From: Bedellia somnulentella
Taxonomy: Eukaryota; Arthropoda; Insecta; Lepidoptera; Bedelliidae
Length of the DNA: 64,000 bases
Assembly (NCBI GenBank): GCA_963576735.1
Contig: OY755170.1
Location: forward strand, 27,140,875-27,204,874
Direction of reading: 5' to 3'
In this document: piece after piece, positions 31,388 through 43,234 of the stretch
Position numbering within the stretch: position 1 is the stretch's first letter
Layout of the letters: each line of letters begins with the position of its first letter
Made by a program: the position numbers and the translations under genes
The notes under the pieces: model-generated
Database searches by the model: none
What the model was told of the DNA's origin: nothing
Seen by the model: only the letters and a program-made list of their open reading frames with translations

Positions 31388-31970
31388 AAAATTTAAGCTA
31401 ATAAATTTATTTTGTTTTGTGGGGCCTCCCTTCAATATTTATATAATGTATTTTTTTGGTATTTCACGTTATAGCGACCGCAGATATATCAATCTCAATA
31501 TAATCAAAACCAAAGATTTAAATGTCGCTATCACGGTTCATGAGACAGATAGTAATAGTTATTAGGGTCCCACTCAACCCTTTTTGGCGTAAAACCCTAA
31601 AAAAGTAGAAAATTAAATCCATGACCGTTATTTGAAGCTTACTAGCTTTAAGATAGGCCCTATCTGTTTTCCGGAAGTATGTCCCTCTCTTTCTAATGCA
31701 TCGTGCCTTTCATTCACACAATTCCCCCCACTACCACCAGCAGGGCGCGAGCTTGCGAGCTACGCCCCATCCTTCATTGGCGTTCTGTTTTCCGAAACGG
31801 AAGGTTGTATGTTTAAAGTTTATCAGATTTCACTAATTCGAATATAACCAATTATAAATTGTTTCTCAGTTTTGTGTCTTGTGTGAATTCTAGTCACGTA
31901 AGTTTTTCGTACTATTATTTTCTGATTTTTCGAAATTCATTTAACGGTAAATAAAGAATAAATAAAGGAA
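31388..31970. other. Stretch without a supported gene
   Basis: A moderately GC-rich part (31660-31810) holds a 71-codon frame with no recognisable features. No TE boundaries. Confidence 0.3.
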
Positions 31971-31974
31971 AGAA

Positions 31975-32320
31975 AAATTTCGACGCTCTGCCAATTGAGC
32001 CACCGTGTCAATGGCTGCCAGCGCGAAATTCTTCTATCCTTTATTTCTTTTACACGTTTAAGTAGTGAGAATTTTAACTAATTCGGAGGTAATTATTTAT
32101 TCTTTATTAATTAGTAATAAGAGAATAAAGAATAAATAATTACCTCCAAATTAGTTGAAATCGGAGGTAGGAAACGCAAACACTACTTAAACGTGTAAAA
32201 GAAATAAAGGATAGAAGAATTTCGCGCTGGCAGCCATTGACACGGTGGCTCAATTGGCAGAGCGTCGGGGCGTGTACCCGAGGTTGCGGGTTCGATTCCC
32301 GCCTGTGTCGACTTAGAATG
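31975..32320. mobile_element. Inverted dimer of the tRNA-bearing element
   Basis: The right arm (32123-32320) reads the same body as the 26448 element (GGAGGTAGGAAACGCAAACA, TTTCGCGCTGG) into a full tRNA-like sequence (32237-32310, GGTTCGATTCCC). The left arm (31979-32107) is its reverse complement but stops inside the tRNA after the A box and joins AAATTTTTCTTTCC, the same trailer string that follows the tRNA at 26770. The centre is a perfect hairpin (GGTAATTATTTATTCTTTAT against its complement). The acceptor stem pairs GACACGG with CTGTGTC. Confidence 0.65.
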
Positions 32321-32374
32321 TAACGAAGAGGTTAAGACGTACGATCAGTCGAATATAGTCATAAACGTTCTGTA

Positions 32375-33257
32375 TATTTTGTTTCTTTATTAATATCTAC
32401 AACTTAAAATAATTTTCTTGTAGTGCTATCTAGTGTACCCACGAGGAAACTATTTAGTGTGTGAAAATTTTATAAAAATGGATGAATAGAAAATATATTC
32501 AAAGGGATTGAGCTATACAGTGATCATTCAGAGAATAAGTTAGGGCCTTGTAGCAGATCGGCTAAAGTTCAAAATTGTTTCCTACCATTAATGCATTTTA
32601 AATACATATTACTAAATTACCACAAAGAAATTTAGGTTTAATGCTTAAAATATAAAACTGTCACATATAAGACTTGGCCCCACCCAACACAGATATCTCC
32701 ATAGCTCTTCTTTATTCTATCTGCATTTACAAAACGGTCGCATTACTCTTTAAATTTGAATAATTTACTTCAGTATTGTATTATTCATCAAACAAAATTT
32801 ATTTTACTTTAAAGAGAACAAAAGTTCAATTATTTCCGATGTAATTAGTGATGCTGAGAAGGTCAAGCTCACCAATGAACAAAAGGAATTTGACATTACA
32901 ATCAGTTGTAACTATCGCTTCACAGAACCCAGTTATTTAAGAATGTATTTAATATGGTGTAGTGTAATTTTGTTGCGTTTGTGGTCATATTCATATCTCA
33001 GAAAATCTTTTACTTTGATGCCTATACTATGGTTGAGTCATTCAAATGCAAAGTCCGCCATATTGCATTGCCGCCATTTTGGATTCTACTTAAGTGTGTC
33101 GTGGCCACATCGTAGTTTTGCTCATGGAAATGGTCGCATTTCCTACCACAATAATAAATTGAATTATCGTCAAAATTTTATTTTGTTTTAGAAAACACAG
33201 TTCTTGTTTAAAGACTCTGTATTTCTTTTATGTTGAACAGTACATGAAGTCGAGAGT
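32375..33257 (+). repeat. Macro-repeat block, copy 0 (left part)
   Basis: Homologous to 39965-40865 over its whole length and, from about 32590, to 47650-48565, 60290-60606 and 61520-62560. It includes the shared frame SSIISDVISDAEKV...NEQKEFDITIS. It is interrupted at GAGAGTA by the LINE at 33258-35760 and resumes at 35761. Confidence 0.8.
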
Positions 33258-33609
33258 AAAAAATAAAATAAAATAATCATTTATTTCAAAGTAAAAAGAT
33301 AAATCTTTGTTTTTTGAAAGTCAAATTCCAACTTTATGCTAAGTTTACTTCGGATTCGGAAGGTGTTTTGTTGAGAGAAGAACCCGTAAGAAACTCGTCA
33401 ACACACATCTTTTTTTACGTCCATTACAATTTTGGTGTTAGCCCGGAAACATCCTGCACAGAGCCCTGATGACACCAAGCCACTTCATCATTAATGTAAT
33501 AATTGACATTGTAATAGGCTTTCGAACTATGATTTCTTTTAACTACTACTTTGAATTTTGTTTCTGATAAATTTAAAATGTCCTCAGGTATTTTATTATA
33601 CATTTTTAC

Positions 33610-33840
33610 TCATAACCCATGAAAGATGTATTTACTTTTGACAATCTATATTTAGGTATTGAAATTGTATTGTTGTCTCTCAGATTTCGAATATGTCTGT
33701 CACTATTTTTTACAAAAGACGCCTGATTTTTTCTTACATACATAATATTTTCATAAATATATTGACATGGCAGCGTCATTATATTTATGGTTTTAAACAA
33801 TTCTCTCAGGGAATCTCGTGATCTCAAATTATAAATAGCT
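33610..33840 (-). pseudogene. LINE RT C-terminal segment
   Basis: Reads AIYNLRSRDSLRELFKTINI then LPCQYIYENIMYVRKNQ and YRLSKVNTSFMGYE before a stop. It is the typical post-RT region of Jockey/CR1-group LINEs. The stop is premature, since coding-like sequence continues beyond it toward 33480. Confidence 0.65.
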
Positions 33841-33874
33841 CTTATTGCTCTCTTTTGGAGAATAAATATGGAAC

Positions 33875-34074
33875 NNNNNNNNNNNNNNNNNNNNNNNNNN
33901 NNNNNNNNNNNNNNNNNNNNNNNNNNNNNNNNNNNNNNNNNNNNNNNNNNNNNNNNNNNNNNNNNNNNNNNNNNNNNNNNNNNNNNNNNNNNNNNNNNNN
34001 NNNNNNNNNNNNNNNNNNNNNNNNNNNNNNNNNNNNNNNNNNNNNNNNNNNNNNNNNNNNNNNNNNNNNNNNNN
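33875..34074. other. Assembly gap (200 N)
   Basis: Exactly 200 undefined bases inside the LINE RT thumb region. A round number, so probably a placeholder of unknown true size. Confidence 0.98.
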
Positions 34075-35340
34075 AATAAACTATATTTTCATTATTTAAA
34101 ATTATTTCTTTATCAACGCTCTTAACATTGGGTAATACAAATTTGATGCATTTAGTTTTTTTGCCATTCAGTACAAGATTATTGGAAGCAAACCATGTTT
34201 GAATCTGTGAAACCGTGTTATTCACCTCATCAATATTCTCATTATTTCTTTTAACGTCAAATACTAAGGAAGTATCATCAGCAAACTACAACTAACTCTA
34301 TCTCGGACATTTTCTCGACCATGAACGGCAAATCATTAATATAAACCAGAAATTAAAATGGGCCCAAAATAGAACCCTGCGGAACACCCATTTTTACATG
34401 AGTTCCAGGTGATATTGAATTATTGATTTGCACTTTCTGTATCCGATCCGAAAAGTAAGACTTTATTAATTTATGTGCGTCACCTTGTATGCCATAATGT
34501 TCTAATTTAATAAAAAGAATTTCATGATCTGCACAATCAAATGCCTTCGTATGATCGCAAAAAAAACCAATAGCATCATTTTTACGTTCCCACGAATCAA
34601 AAATGTGTTTCATTAAAGCAACGCCTGCATCGGTGGTAGACCGGCCCTTTGTAAAGCCAAATTGTTTTGGATGAAACAATTTGTTAGAAGCGAAATGCAA
34701 AAGCATTTGATTGAACATTAGTTTCTCAAATATTTTACTTAAAACTGGCAGAATAGATATGGGTCTATAACCATCAGGACTAATTTTATCTCCTCCGGAT
34801 TTAAGAAGAGGTACAATTTTACTATGTTTCATGAGATTTGGAAAGATTTTATTTCTTATACATTCATTAAATATGTCTGCTAAATATGGAGACAAAGTTA
34901 AAATAAAATTATGGCAAACTTTCACCGACATACCCCAAATGTCGTCAGAACTTTTCAATTTAAATGATTTAAAACATTTTACGATATCTGTAGGGCTGAC
35001 ATCTTTAAAACAAAACAAAGTTTCGCAACTATCAACATTTTGTTGTAACAAGTGTTGAGCTTTTACAACCGATGTGTTTAAATTTTCAGTTGTTTTTGAT
35101 GGTATGTCAGTAAAATATTTTTCAAAAATACAAGCGATTTCCTCATTAGAGGTAGTCAGACCTTGATCAGATCGAACACAGAACTCCTGATCACATGGTT
35201 TACCTCGGCCTGTTTGGGTGTTGATAATATTCCACACTGTTTTAACTTTATTATCGGATGTTCGGATACGTCGGCTTAGGTATCTGGCTTTAGCCTCTTT
35301 ACATAATTTATTAAATATATTTGAGTATTTTTTACATATT
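34075..35340 (-). pseudogene. Jockey/CR1-type LINE reverse transcriptase, frameshifted
   Basis: From about 35340 down: LCKEAKARYLSRRIRTSDNK, then the RT from GYRPISILPVLSKIFEKLMF, KQFGFTKGRSTTDAG, motif A FFCDHTKAFDCADHEIL, motif B KMGVPQGSILGPF. There the frame breaks (FLVYINDLPFMVEK continues in another frame), and a further shift precedes motif C FADDTSLVFDV. The thumb (NNTVSQIQTWFASNNL) runs into the gap. Asp residues of motifs A and C are kept, but the frameshifts rule out a working enzyme. Confidence 0.75.
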
Positions 35341-35528
35341 CCCTCAATTCATTATTATTACTATAAGCTTTTTAATCACATAAATCGAAGAGTTTTTCTC
35401 TCGATCTATAAATACTTGGAGTTGCAAACTCACAAAACTTAAATTTACTGGTAATAGTTACATTTTTTACATTAAAAACTTTATTCAACTCATTTATCAG
35501 AACGTTATAAAAAATATCATAGCTAGTA

Positions 35529-35582
35529 CATACATACATACATATACTCACGCCATTAATTTCCATTGGGGTAGGCAGAGAC
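35529..35582 (-). mobile_element. 54-bp RTE tail insertion with 14-bp target duplication
   Basis: Only the last ~30 bases of RTE coding sequence and its GGCGTGAGTATATGTATG tail (as complement) are inserted. They are flanked by TATCATAGCTAGTA at 35515-35528 and 35583-35596. The surrounding LINE frame reads through when the insert and one duplication are removed. Confidence 0.85.
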
Positions 35583-35760
35583 TATCATAGCTAGTATTTG
35601 GGTTTTTATTAATTGTACATGTAGGCAACTTAGAGCTTATTATATTTATATATTTTTCTACTTTACTAGCTGTAATATGCCTTTTTTTAATAACAATTTT
35701 TGGTTCTGGTATCTCTAGAAGAAAGCTAACAAAAAGGCCGCTGTGATCAGACTACTGATC

Positions 35761-35829
35761 AGTATTACTGCCATGCCGAGTCATACTTAAGCACGAAGTT
35801 CTTTGTTACTGGTCGAGCTTATGTGCTAT
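35761..35829 (+). repeat. Macro-repeat block, copy 0 (right part)
   Basis: AGTATTACTGCCATGCCGAG to GCTTATGTGCTATGA, continuing the block broken at 33257. It then leaves the homology at ATAAATCCAATT, where copies 1, 2 and 4 read GGCGAATAAAAT. Confidence 0.75.
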
Positions 35830-36217
35830 GAATAAATCCAATTTTTGGGCGATCCAAGAAAAAAAAAACAAAATATTGTTTCGTGATCTTTTATCAACCA
35901 ACGAACTAAATTTCAGCTTTTACGATGAGTAGCTTGTTGCGTTGTATCGCATAATCTATCCAGGCAACTCTCGTTCCCGTCGGAAAAAAAAGTTCTCTTA
36001 CACTACCCAATACTTGTTGAACTTTGGCTCAAAATATCGATAACCTACATCTTCCTGTGGTTGTCGTAGCAGATTTCGGGTTTCGGGGCTTCTGAAGTGA
36101 TATTCGGCTGATGTGGCTGGACAGTTGGATACCCATCTATGAACATACTTGTTTTTTTTTCCTTATTAGGTCTCTAAATCGGGCTGGATTTTTTTAACTC
36201 TGAGGTTTGACCCTTTT
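35830..36217. other. Stretch with nothing recognisable
   Basis: AT-rich, with a GGCGATCCAAG fragment. No coding support. Confidence 0.3.
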
Positions 36218-36812
36218 TAGGTTTCCATACCAAAAGGTAAAACGGGACCCTATTACTGAGACTTCGCTGTTTGTCTGTCTGTCTGTCTCCAGGCTGTATC
36301 TCATAAACCATGATAGCTGCAAAGCTGAAATATTCAATAACTGATTTATTTCTGATGCCGTTATAACAACAAATACTATGAAAGTAAAAAAAATTATATA
36401 TTAAGGGGGGTCCTCATACAATAAAAGTGTTTTTTTTGTATTTTTTTGCTCTGTAAATATTTCTTATGTATATCATAAGCCGTAATAGTTAAAAAGCTAA
36501 AATTTACACAAATGATGTATTTCTGTTGCCGCTAGAACGAAAAATACTTAAAAATAAAAAAATATTAAGGGGGGTCTTCATACAGTAAACGTGTTTTGTT
36601 CGTATTTTTGCTCAATATTAAAAACGGTAATTAGTAGACGCTTTAAGTGTTCTCAAAATATTCTCGATTAACACCTTTCGAAACAAATAATTAAATAACA
36701 CTAAAGTAAATATCAAAGGGGGGCTCCAATACAAAAACGTAATTTTCTGTTATAGATGATAGTACGGAACCCTTTGTGCGTGAGTCCGACTCGCACTTGG
36801 CCGGTTTTTTTT
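36218..36812. repeat. Dispersed non-coding repeat, near complete
   Basis: Runs from AGGTTTCCATACCAAAAGGT through ACTGAGACTTCGCTGTTTGT, a CTGT run and two internal copies of GTATATCATAAGCCGTAATAG-like and AAGGGGGGTC lines, to GAGTCCGACTCGCACTTGGC. Partial copies lie at about 30820-31000, 37590-37870 and 38790-38950. A widespread type of non-autonomous element in moths by recollection. No protein. Confidence 0.5.
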
Positions 36813-37589
36813 GAGTTTTATAGACAGGAGTATATGTATAATGTAAGTGCACTACCCAAGAAAGCCACAATAACATATTTGTAAATATATTCGGCCCGGT
36901 TTTGACGTAATATTCCATAAATTTATATTCCCGTCGGAATAATTTAATACCCTTTATTAGTGCCCATTTATTAGAGACCCAATTTTAACTTCTTACACAG
37001 CTTCAGTTATAATGTATTATATTTTTTTCCCGATCTGCCAAGAGTTTGAGGAAATCCTGTTCTTCTAGTCACTTACTCTAATTGAAGAACTCGCAAACAT
37101 GACTAAAATAGCACGGATAGAATAGTTTCAGTAAATCGCAAATAACAAAAAAAAAACTTTTAGAGCATAATATTATATTTTCTCAACGTCAACTAAATTA
37201 AAATTGATTTTACCGTCGCGAAGCGTCGCTTGATGAGTTGTTTTGTAAAAAGAAGAAGACGGGAAAAATCTGTTTATCTTCTATATCTATTTTATCGTCT
37301 AGAAAATCTTGAAATAATACGATTTTACTATTAATACGATTTTTATACAAGCATCGCTTTCTTTGACGTTTTTGACGATCTTACTGGCCTGGCATTTCCC
37401 AAATGTCAGCGGTTATTTTATTAAACATATGAAAGGAGAGTAGCACAAAGTAGATACTTAACCTATTAAATATATACTTCGGAAGATGAAGATTCACTAT
37501 GAGTCTGTCACTTTAGTAAAAATACCAATATTATTTTTCGTGAACATTCAATTTACAAAAAATATATAGGCTCGTGATGACCGCTTTAA
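36813..37589. other. Stretch with nothing recognisable
   Basis: AT-rich sequence between two copies of the same dispersed repeat. No coding frame. Confidence 0.3.
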
Positions 37590-37870
37590 GGGTTCCGTAT
37601 CCAAAGGTAAAAGGGGCCGTAAGAAATCTAAGCCTTCGCTGTCTGTCTGTATGTCTCCAGGCTGTATCTCATAAACCGTGATACCTGGAAAGCTGAAATT
37701 TTCACAAATGATGTATTTCCGCTGCCGCTATAACAAAAAATATATAAAAATTCAAAAAAATGTATGCCTCAGACAATAAACGTGTTTTTTTCGAACATTT
37801 ATCACTCAATATTAAAAACGGTACCAAAGTATACGCTTAAAATTTTCACAGAACAATTACATTAAAAGGG
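37590..37870. repeat. Dispersed non-coding repeat, partial copy
   Basis: Shares GGGTTCCGTATCCAAAGGTA, TCCAGGCTGTATCTCATAAA and ACAAATGATGTATTTCCGCT with the repeat at 36218. Confidence 0.5.
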
Positions 37871-37886
37871 GCCTCCTTTTACCTAA

Positions 37887-37920
37887 TCTCCTCTCTCTCT
37901 CTCTCTCTCTCTCCTCCTCT
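37887..37920. repeat. (CT)n microsatellite
   Basis: About 34 bases of CT dinucleotide with two CCT interruptions at the end. Confidence 0.9.
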
Positions 37921-38000
37921 TTAAAGGGGACATTTTTACATGTCATGTTACCTTCAAACATAATTTTCACAGAATATTTATTAGTGATTACTAACATTAC

Positions 38001-38227
38001 CGTGTAGTGCCGGCTTGGAATGTCACTATCTACCCATAGGTGTTGTGGGAGGTGACTAAGGGTATGGGGTTCTTTAAGTGGTCTTTGGGCGATGCAGCTG
38101 GAGACCCATCACCAAGGATACTCTATTTCTACCATCTTGTCCCCTATCAACCAAATGTGGCTGAAGAGTTTCTATCTCTGGCTACCCTTTTTTGGGATTT
38201 ATAGCCGTTAGTGTAAGTATGTATGTA
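38001..38227 (+). mobile_element. RTE-tailed SINE with small deletions
   Basis: From GTGTAGTGCCGGCTTGGAAT to AGCCGTTAGTGTAAGTATG. The B-box position reads AGCTGGAGACC. Confidence 0.7.
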
Positions 38228-39536
38228 ACACTACCTAAGCAATCCATATACTTATTTTCAATTTCTTACGGCAAGTCATCTGAGTTAAACGTCAAATCCA
38301 GTTTTCCGGTTCCCGTCGGTTTCTTTTTGAGCTATTGCATTGCTTTTATCGCGGGCTTTGATTGCGGTGACCGAATCAAGAAATTTTGTGTCGGAAATAA
38401 ACCTTACACCCCCACTTCTGTAACGGAAATAAATCTAACACCCCCCCCCCCCCCCAGTCCGCCAGGCACAGTCGTCTACTCGTCTAACGTTGTTTCAGTT
38501 CGGCAGACATTTTATTTTTGTGAGATTATTACGACAGCCTTTCTTAATGCGCACTAACACTGCAATTTTACCAAATTATAACTTAATACGGCATGTAGAT
38601 TCAGCTAAACCTTATTTATTCCGTTTATTCCCGTGCGATTTATGGAATTTCATTCTACAGGATTAACTTTTATTGAAAAATTTGAAAGTACACGCGCGTG
38701 CCCATGCAAAAATGTTACGCGATAGACGCACGCGCGTGCTACCTAGTTCGTATAAACTGGCTCTCAGGCAGGTGATTTTAGGTTTTCGTAGCCGAATGGC
38801 AAAAATCAAAACCCTTTTAGATTCGCTTTGTTCGCATTCGCATGTCAACTCATGTCTGTCTGTCTATCTGTCTGTATGATTTTCTAGCAACAGCAATTTA
38901 TTTCCGAAACTGTAGAGACTACGTTATTGAAAATTAATAGGTGGTTGTAAACTGTAGAAATAAAAATAAACAACTGGTCAAAACACCAGATGTTTTTTTA
39001 ATTTCAGCAGAGGCTAAAAACCTCACTATACTTTCTTAGTTTGATCTAGGCAGCGACACTTTTTATGCCTTAATTATTTTGAAAATCACAATATTTTAAA
39101 TAAGCATTCCATAGGCAAAGATATTTAGTTTGATGTCCTTAATCAATTTAAAATATAAAAAAGGTATGTTTTAAAAACGAGGTCTAGGTCAATTACATAT
39201 ATAAAGAACATCCAAGACTAGAAAACAAACATTCATGCTCATCATATAAATGTTGCTCTCAGTATCTTTAAAAACTTCCTTATAATCGACATCGAGGGTT
39301 CTAATATCATATTTTTTAATATCAATGGTTCAAAAGATATAAACTGCCAAAGTGGTAAAATTTGTGTCACCCTCCCCTCTAACTTTTGCAATAAGAGAGA
39401 AAAAAATATATAATATAATATAAAGATATGCTGTTGATCTTTATAAAAACTAACAACGAAAATTATTTTGAACAAAATTCAGCCATTTTTGAGATATAGC
39501 CATTTTGTAGAACTGCAAAAGTAACTATATATTACA
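38228..39536. other. Stretch with repeat fragments and a poly-C run
   Basis: A run of C at about 38440-38455, a partial dispersed repeat at 38790-38950 and a short SINE body echo (AATGTTGCTCTCAG) at 39231-39262. Frames at 38192-38557 and 38673-38879 overlap these repeats and are not credible genes. Confidence 0.4.
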
Positions 39537-40389
39537 GAACAGAAATGCAGAAAAACCAGCCAGAAGACTAATTGGTGCTCAGGCAAAACCATTACAAATT
39601 TAATAAAAATAAACGATCATATAAACCGTCACATGAGTTGTCTAACTAGCTACTCCCGAACTACTTACACTTTCCATATAGACAGACCGTCTCATAGAAG
39701 CATAAGCGGATCACTCGCATTGTTAAAGTTCTAAGTAGGTATTACGTCCTGAAGCAGTATGAAATATTGTACAACAAAGGAAATATCTCAAGATACTTGT
39801 TAAGAAAAATATATGATAACTAGCAAACCTACGCAACTACGTCTGCGAGACAAAAGACGTTTTTACTTTTTAACATTTGAAACTTATCTACTTACTATAT
39901 CTTATGAAATTCATGAAATCAAATCAAATGAAAATTATGCAAAAACATTTAAAAAATCATCAGTATAGTTCTGTATATTTTGTTTCTTTATTAATAACTA
40001 CAACTTAGAATAATTTTCCTGTAGTGCTATCTAGTGTACCCACGAGGAAACTATTTAGTGTATGAAAATTTTATAAAAATGGATGAATAGAAAATTTATT
40101 CAAAGGGATTGAGCTATACAGTGATCATTCAGAGAATAAGTTAGGGCCTTGTAGCAGATCGGCTAAAGTTCAAAATTGTTTCCTACCATTAATGCATTTT
40201 AAATAATTTACTTATTACTAAATTACCACAAAAAATATTTGGTTTAATGCTTAAAATATAAAACTGTCACATATAAGACTTGGCCCCACCCAACACAGAT
40301 ATCTCCATAGCTCTTCTTTATTCTATCTGCATTTCCAAAACGGTCGCATTACTCTTTAAATTTGAATAATTTGCTTCAGTATTGTATTA

Positions 40390-40650
40390 TTCATCAAACA
40401 AAATTTATTGTACTTTAAAGAGAACAAAAGTGTAATTATTTCCGATGTAATTAGTGATGCTGAGAAGGTCGAGCTCACAAATGAACAAAAGGAATTTGAC
40501 ATTACAATCAGTTATAACTGTCGCTTCACAGAAACCCGTTATTTAAGAATGTATTTAATATGGTGTAGTGTAATTTTGTTGCGTTTGTGGTCATATTCAT
40601 ATCTCAGAAAATCTTTTACTTTGATGCCTATACTATGGTTGAGTCATTAA
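40390..40650 (+). pseudogene. Shared macro-repeat frame of unknown origin
   Basis: Reads YFKENKSVIISDVISDAEKV, ELTNEQKEFDITISYNCRF, TETRYLRMYLIWCSVILLRL. Versions are open at 32806-33190, 48101-48478 and 61711-62031, and cut short by a junction at 60606. No start codon precedes it in copies 0 and 1 except within the frame, and no domain is recognised. Differences between copies are mostly amino-acid changing, which argues against selection. Probably a relic of a TE or gene exon carried by the tandem unit. Confidence 0.35.
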
Positions 40651-41644
40651 AATGCAAAGTCCGCCATATTGTATTGCTGCCATTTTGGATTCTACTTAAA
40701 TATGTCGTAGCCATATCGTAGTTTTGCTCATTACATGAAATGGTCGCATTTCCTACCACAATAATAAATTGAATTGTCGTCATAATTTTATTTTGTTTTA
40801 GAAAACACAGTTCTTATTTAAAGACTCTGTATTTCTTTTATGTTGAACATTACATTAAGTCGAGAGTATTACTGCCATGCCGAGTCATACTTAGGCACGA
40901 AGTTCTTCGTTACTGGTCGAGCTTATGTGCTATGAGGCGAATAAAATCTCTAGAAGTTTTCCTTATTGATATAAAATGAAATATATTTCAATTCAAAATA
41001 TCTAAGAATTCACAAAGTATGTAACTACATTTTACAATCATTTCTCATAAATTTCTGATCAGATTTTCCGTCTCACTGAATCAAACTAATAATATTCATG
41101 ATTCCTTCCCGGTATATGTTATCTCCACTTCACCTGTTGTGGATGCCTCCCTCGCCCATCGCGTCTTATACGACAACTTTTCACTGAATAGCCTGGAGAT
41201 TCTTCAGTTTACTTCAGTAAAATATTTATTTTCTACCATAAAATCCTAACATAAAATTATATTGCAGAACACCTTGATAATTTACGAATAGAAATGTAAT
41301 AAATAGAAATATTTTTAGCTTAGAATAGCACTATCTTTATTTCTCTGCGAGTAGCTTACGAGGCAGTGGTGAAGAGTTCCTTGTCGTCTTCTTCTCTTTA
41401 CAAAACACCGAGGCAGCGACACATATTCCATTAAATTTTAGTTTAGTTGACGTTGAGTTAATAAGATTTTGGTTTTAACACTTAATAAATACTTGATTCT
41501 AATTTTGGCTACTAAGGGTAGGGGGCGTTTTAATCAGGCTTTAGGCTATGTGCCTGGAGTTATGCTGGAGACCCATCACCAATGATAATTCATTTTAACT
41601 ATATTCCGCTTAATCAACTTTTAAAAGAGCCTTTTGTTACCCCA

Positions 41645-41999
41645 CATACATACATACATATTCTCACGCCGTTAGTTCCCATTGGGGTAGGCAGAGACTA
41701 TCGATCGCCACTTTGTTCGATCCTGGCAAACCTCTCTGGCTTCGTTTACATCCATCAATCTTTTCATACAGCTCTTTTATTCTTCATACTGCGGACACCT
41801 GCCTTTTTGAGCACATTTTCTATTTGATCCAAATGTGTCCTCCGAGGTCGTCCTCTACTTACATTACCTTCCACATTGGCTCTATATATCTCTTTCACCA
41901 ATTTACTGTCATCTCAACATTCCTTTTTCTATCTTTCTTACAATATCATCTTTTACACCACACCTTTCACGAATCACATCATTCCTCACACGATCACAT
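41645..41999 (-). pseudogene. 5'-truncated RTE LINE copy in unit 1
   Basis: Minus strand: the C-terminal ~120 residues of the RTE protein (LCDRVRNDVIRERCGVKDDI to SAYPNGN), with a 26-bp internal deletion, and the TATG tail at 41645. It is absent from unit 2, where GACCCCATATTACAGG is continuous (about 49931), so it inserted after the duplication. Confidence 0.8.
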
Positions 42000-42059
42000 A
42001 ACAGGATATGTTTATATGTAAATATATAGATATGTTTGAAAAAGTTAGTATTTAATTGA

Positions 42060-42170
42060 TTTTGTCTATTTTTATTTACGGAGGACACATTTAGATCAAA
42101 CAGTGATAATTCTATAACGGTCAAAGGTCAAACAGAGTGGCGATCGATAGTCTCTGTATACCCCGACGGA
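42060..42170 (+). pseudogene. Ancient RTE 3' relic shared by units 1 and 2
   Basis: GAGGACACATTTAGATCAAA ... AGTGGCGATCGATAGTCTCT ... TACCCC is the RTE 3' end in plus orientation, heavily drifted. The same relic is at 50007-50100 in unit 2, so it predates the duplication. Confidence 0.6.
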
Positions 42171-42488
42171 TAGAAATAGCGTTAGTGTATTTATTTACAT
42201 ATTTATTCACTTCTGTTATCTCTACAGGGTAGACAGGTATGTTCTAGTTGAACATTCCGTGAGTATAAGAAATTTGAAGAAACTCAGATATTTTATTAAA
42301 ATTCTTACATATTTTTACTAAGCGTGAGATGGACTGTCAGCTTAGAATACCCTTTATGTTCCCGCGGGTGTTTGAACATGTGACTTAAGGATTCTAAATT
42401 AATTAATGGACGATCGAAAACTAGTAGCCATTATCAACCATCATTAATTAGACTATCTCTGATATTTTTTATCTTCTACCTCTTAGCT

Positions 42489-42713
42489 GTGTAGTGCCGG
42501 CTTAGAATGTCACTACCCCATTCTACCTACGGGTGTCGTAAGAGGCGGCTAATGGTATGGGGCTTTTTAAAGTGATTTTGGGCGATGCAGTTGGAGACCC
42601 ATCACCAACGATACTTTATTTCTAACATCTTGTCCTATCAATTTCCAAATATGGCTGAGAAGTTTCTAGCTCTTAAGCTCTGGCGTGAGTAAAGTGAGGA
42701 TATATATGTATTT
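42489..42713 (+). mobile_element. RTE-tailed SINE shared by units 1, 2 and 4
   Basis: Starts GTGTAGTGCCGGCTTAGAATG with B box GTTGGAGACC and has a degraded 3' end (GTGAGTAAAGTGAGGATATA). The orthologous copies at 50411-50540 (with a deletion) and 62693-62895 show it was in the ancestral unit. Confidence 0.75.
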
Positions 42714-43234
42714 CTTATCCCCTCAACTCCGAAGAATGGCTAACAAGTTGCAAATATTGAATTTGTTGTTACCTCTTCAGGAATTTATAACCGTGAGTCA
42801 AGATAGGTACTCAAGTAGAGATAATCTCTAAATTAGAGTCCGTGATTAATTCTAGATCGCTGATACTTCGATATAACGAAGAGCTCAAGTCAAATCAGTT
42901 TATTAAAAATTCTAGAAAATATTTACGATCAGAAAAATGTCCATAGTTAGTTTTATTCAGTGACGCGTAAATTTTATTAAGAAGCAAATCTAAGTTGTCC
43001 TGCGATCTGAATATAAAAATTCTTCTAAGAGTATAGTTCACTGCACAATTTTCTCACAACTATCTGTTATAGAAGATAAACTTTAGAAACAGAACTTACA
43101 AGTCCAGATATAATGATATCGGATAAAATATGAAAAGTATTCATTCCTTGAAACGAATAATGATAATGAAAACTTTAGTAAAACCAAACGGCCAATACAT
43201 TTGTTACTGGACATGTGTGTATCTTCAATACTTA

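Larger units (their letters stand above)
33258..35760 (-). mobile_element. 5'-truncated Jockey/CR1-type LINE inserted in the macro-repeat
   Basis: Minus strand, from SDHSGLFVSF (end of an AP endonuclease domain) at the 5' break to a TTTTA-rich tail (GAAATAAATGATTATTTTAT). It separates ATTACTGCCATGCCGAG from its left neighbour in the macro-repeat, leaving only AGTA as a possible 4-base duplication. It contains a 54-bp RTE insertion at 35529 and the 200-base gap at 33875-34074. Several frameshifts make it a pseudogene. Confidence 0.75.

Noticed and set aside
38440..38455. Functional G-quadruplex
   Set aside because: A single C homopolymer, possibly a sequencing artefact. No spaced G-tracts.
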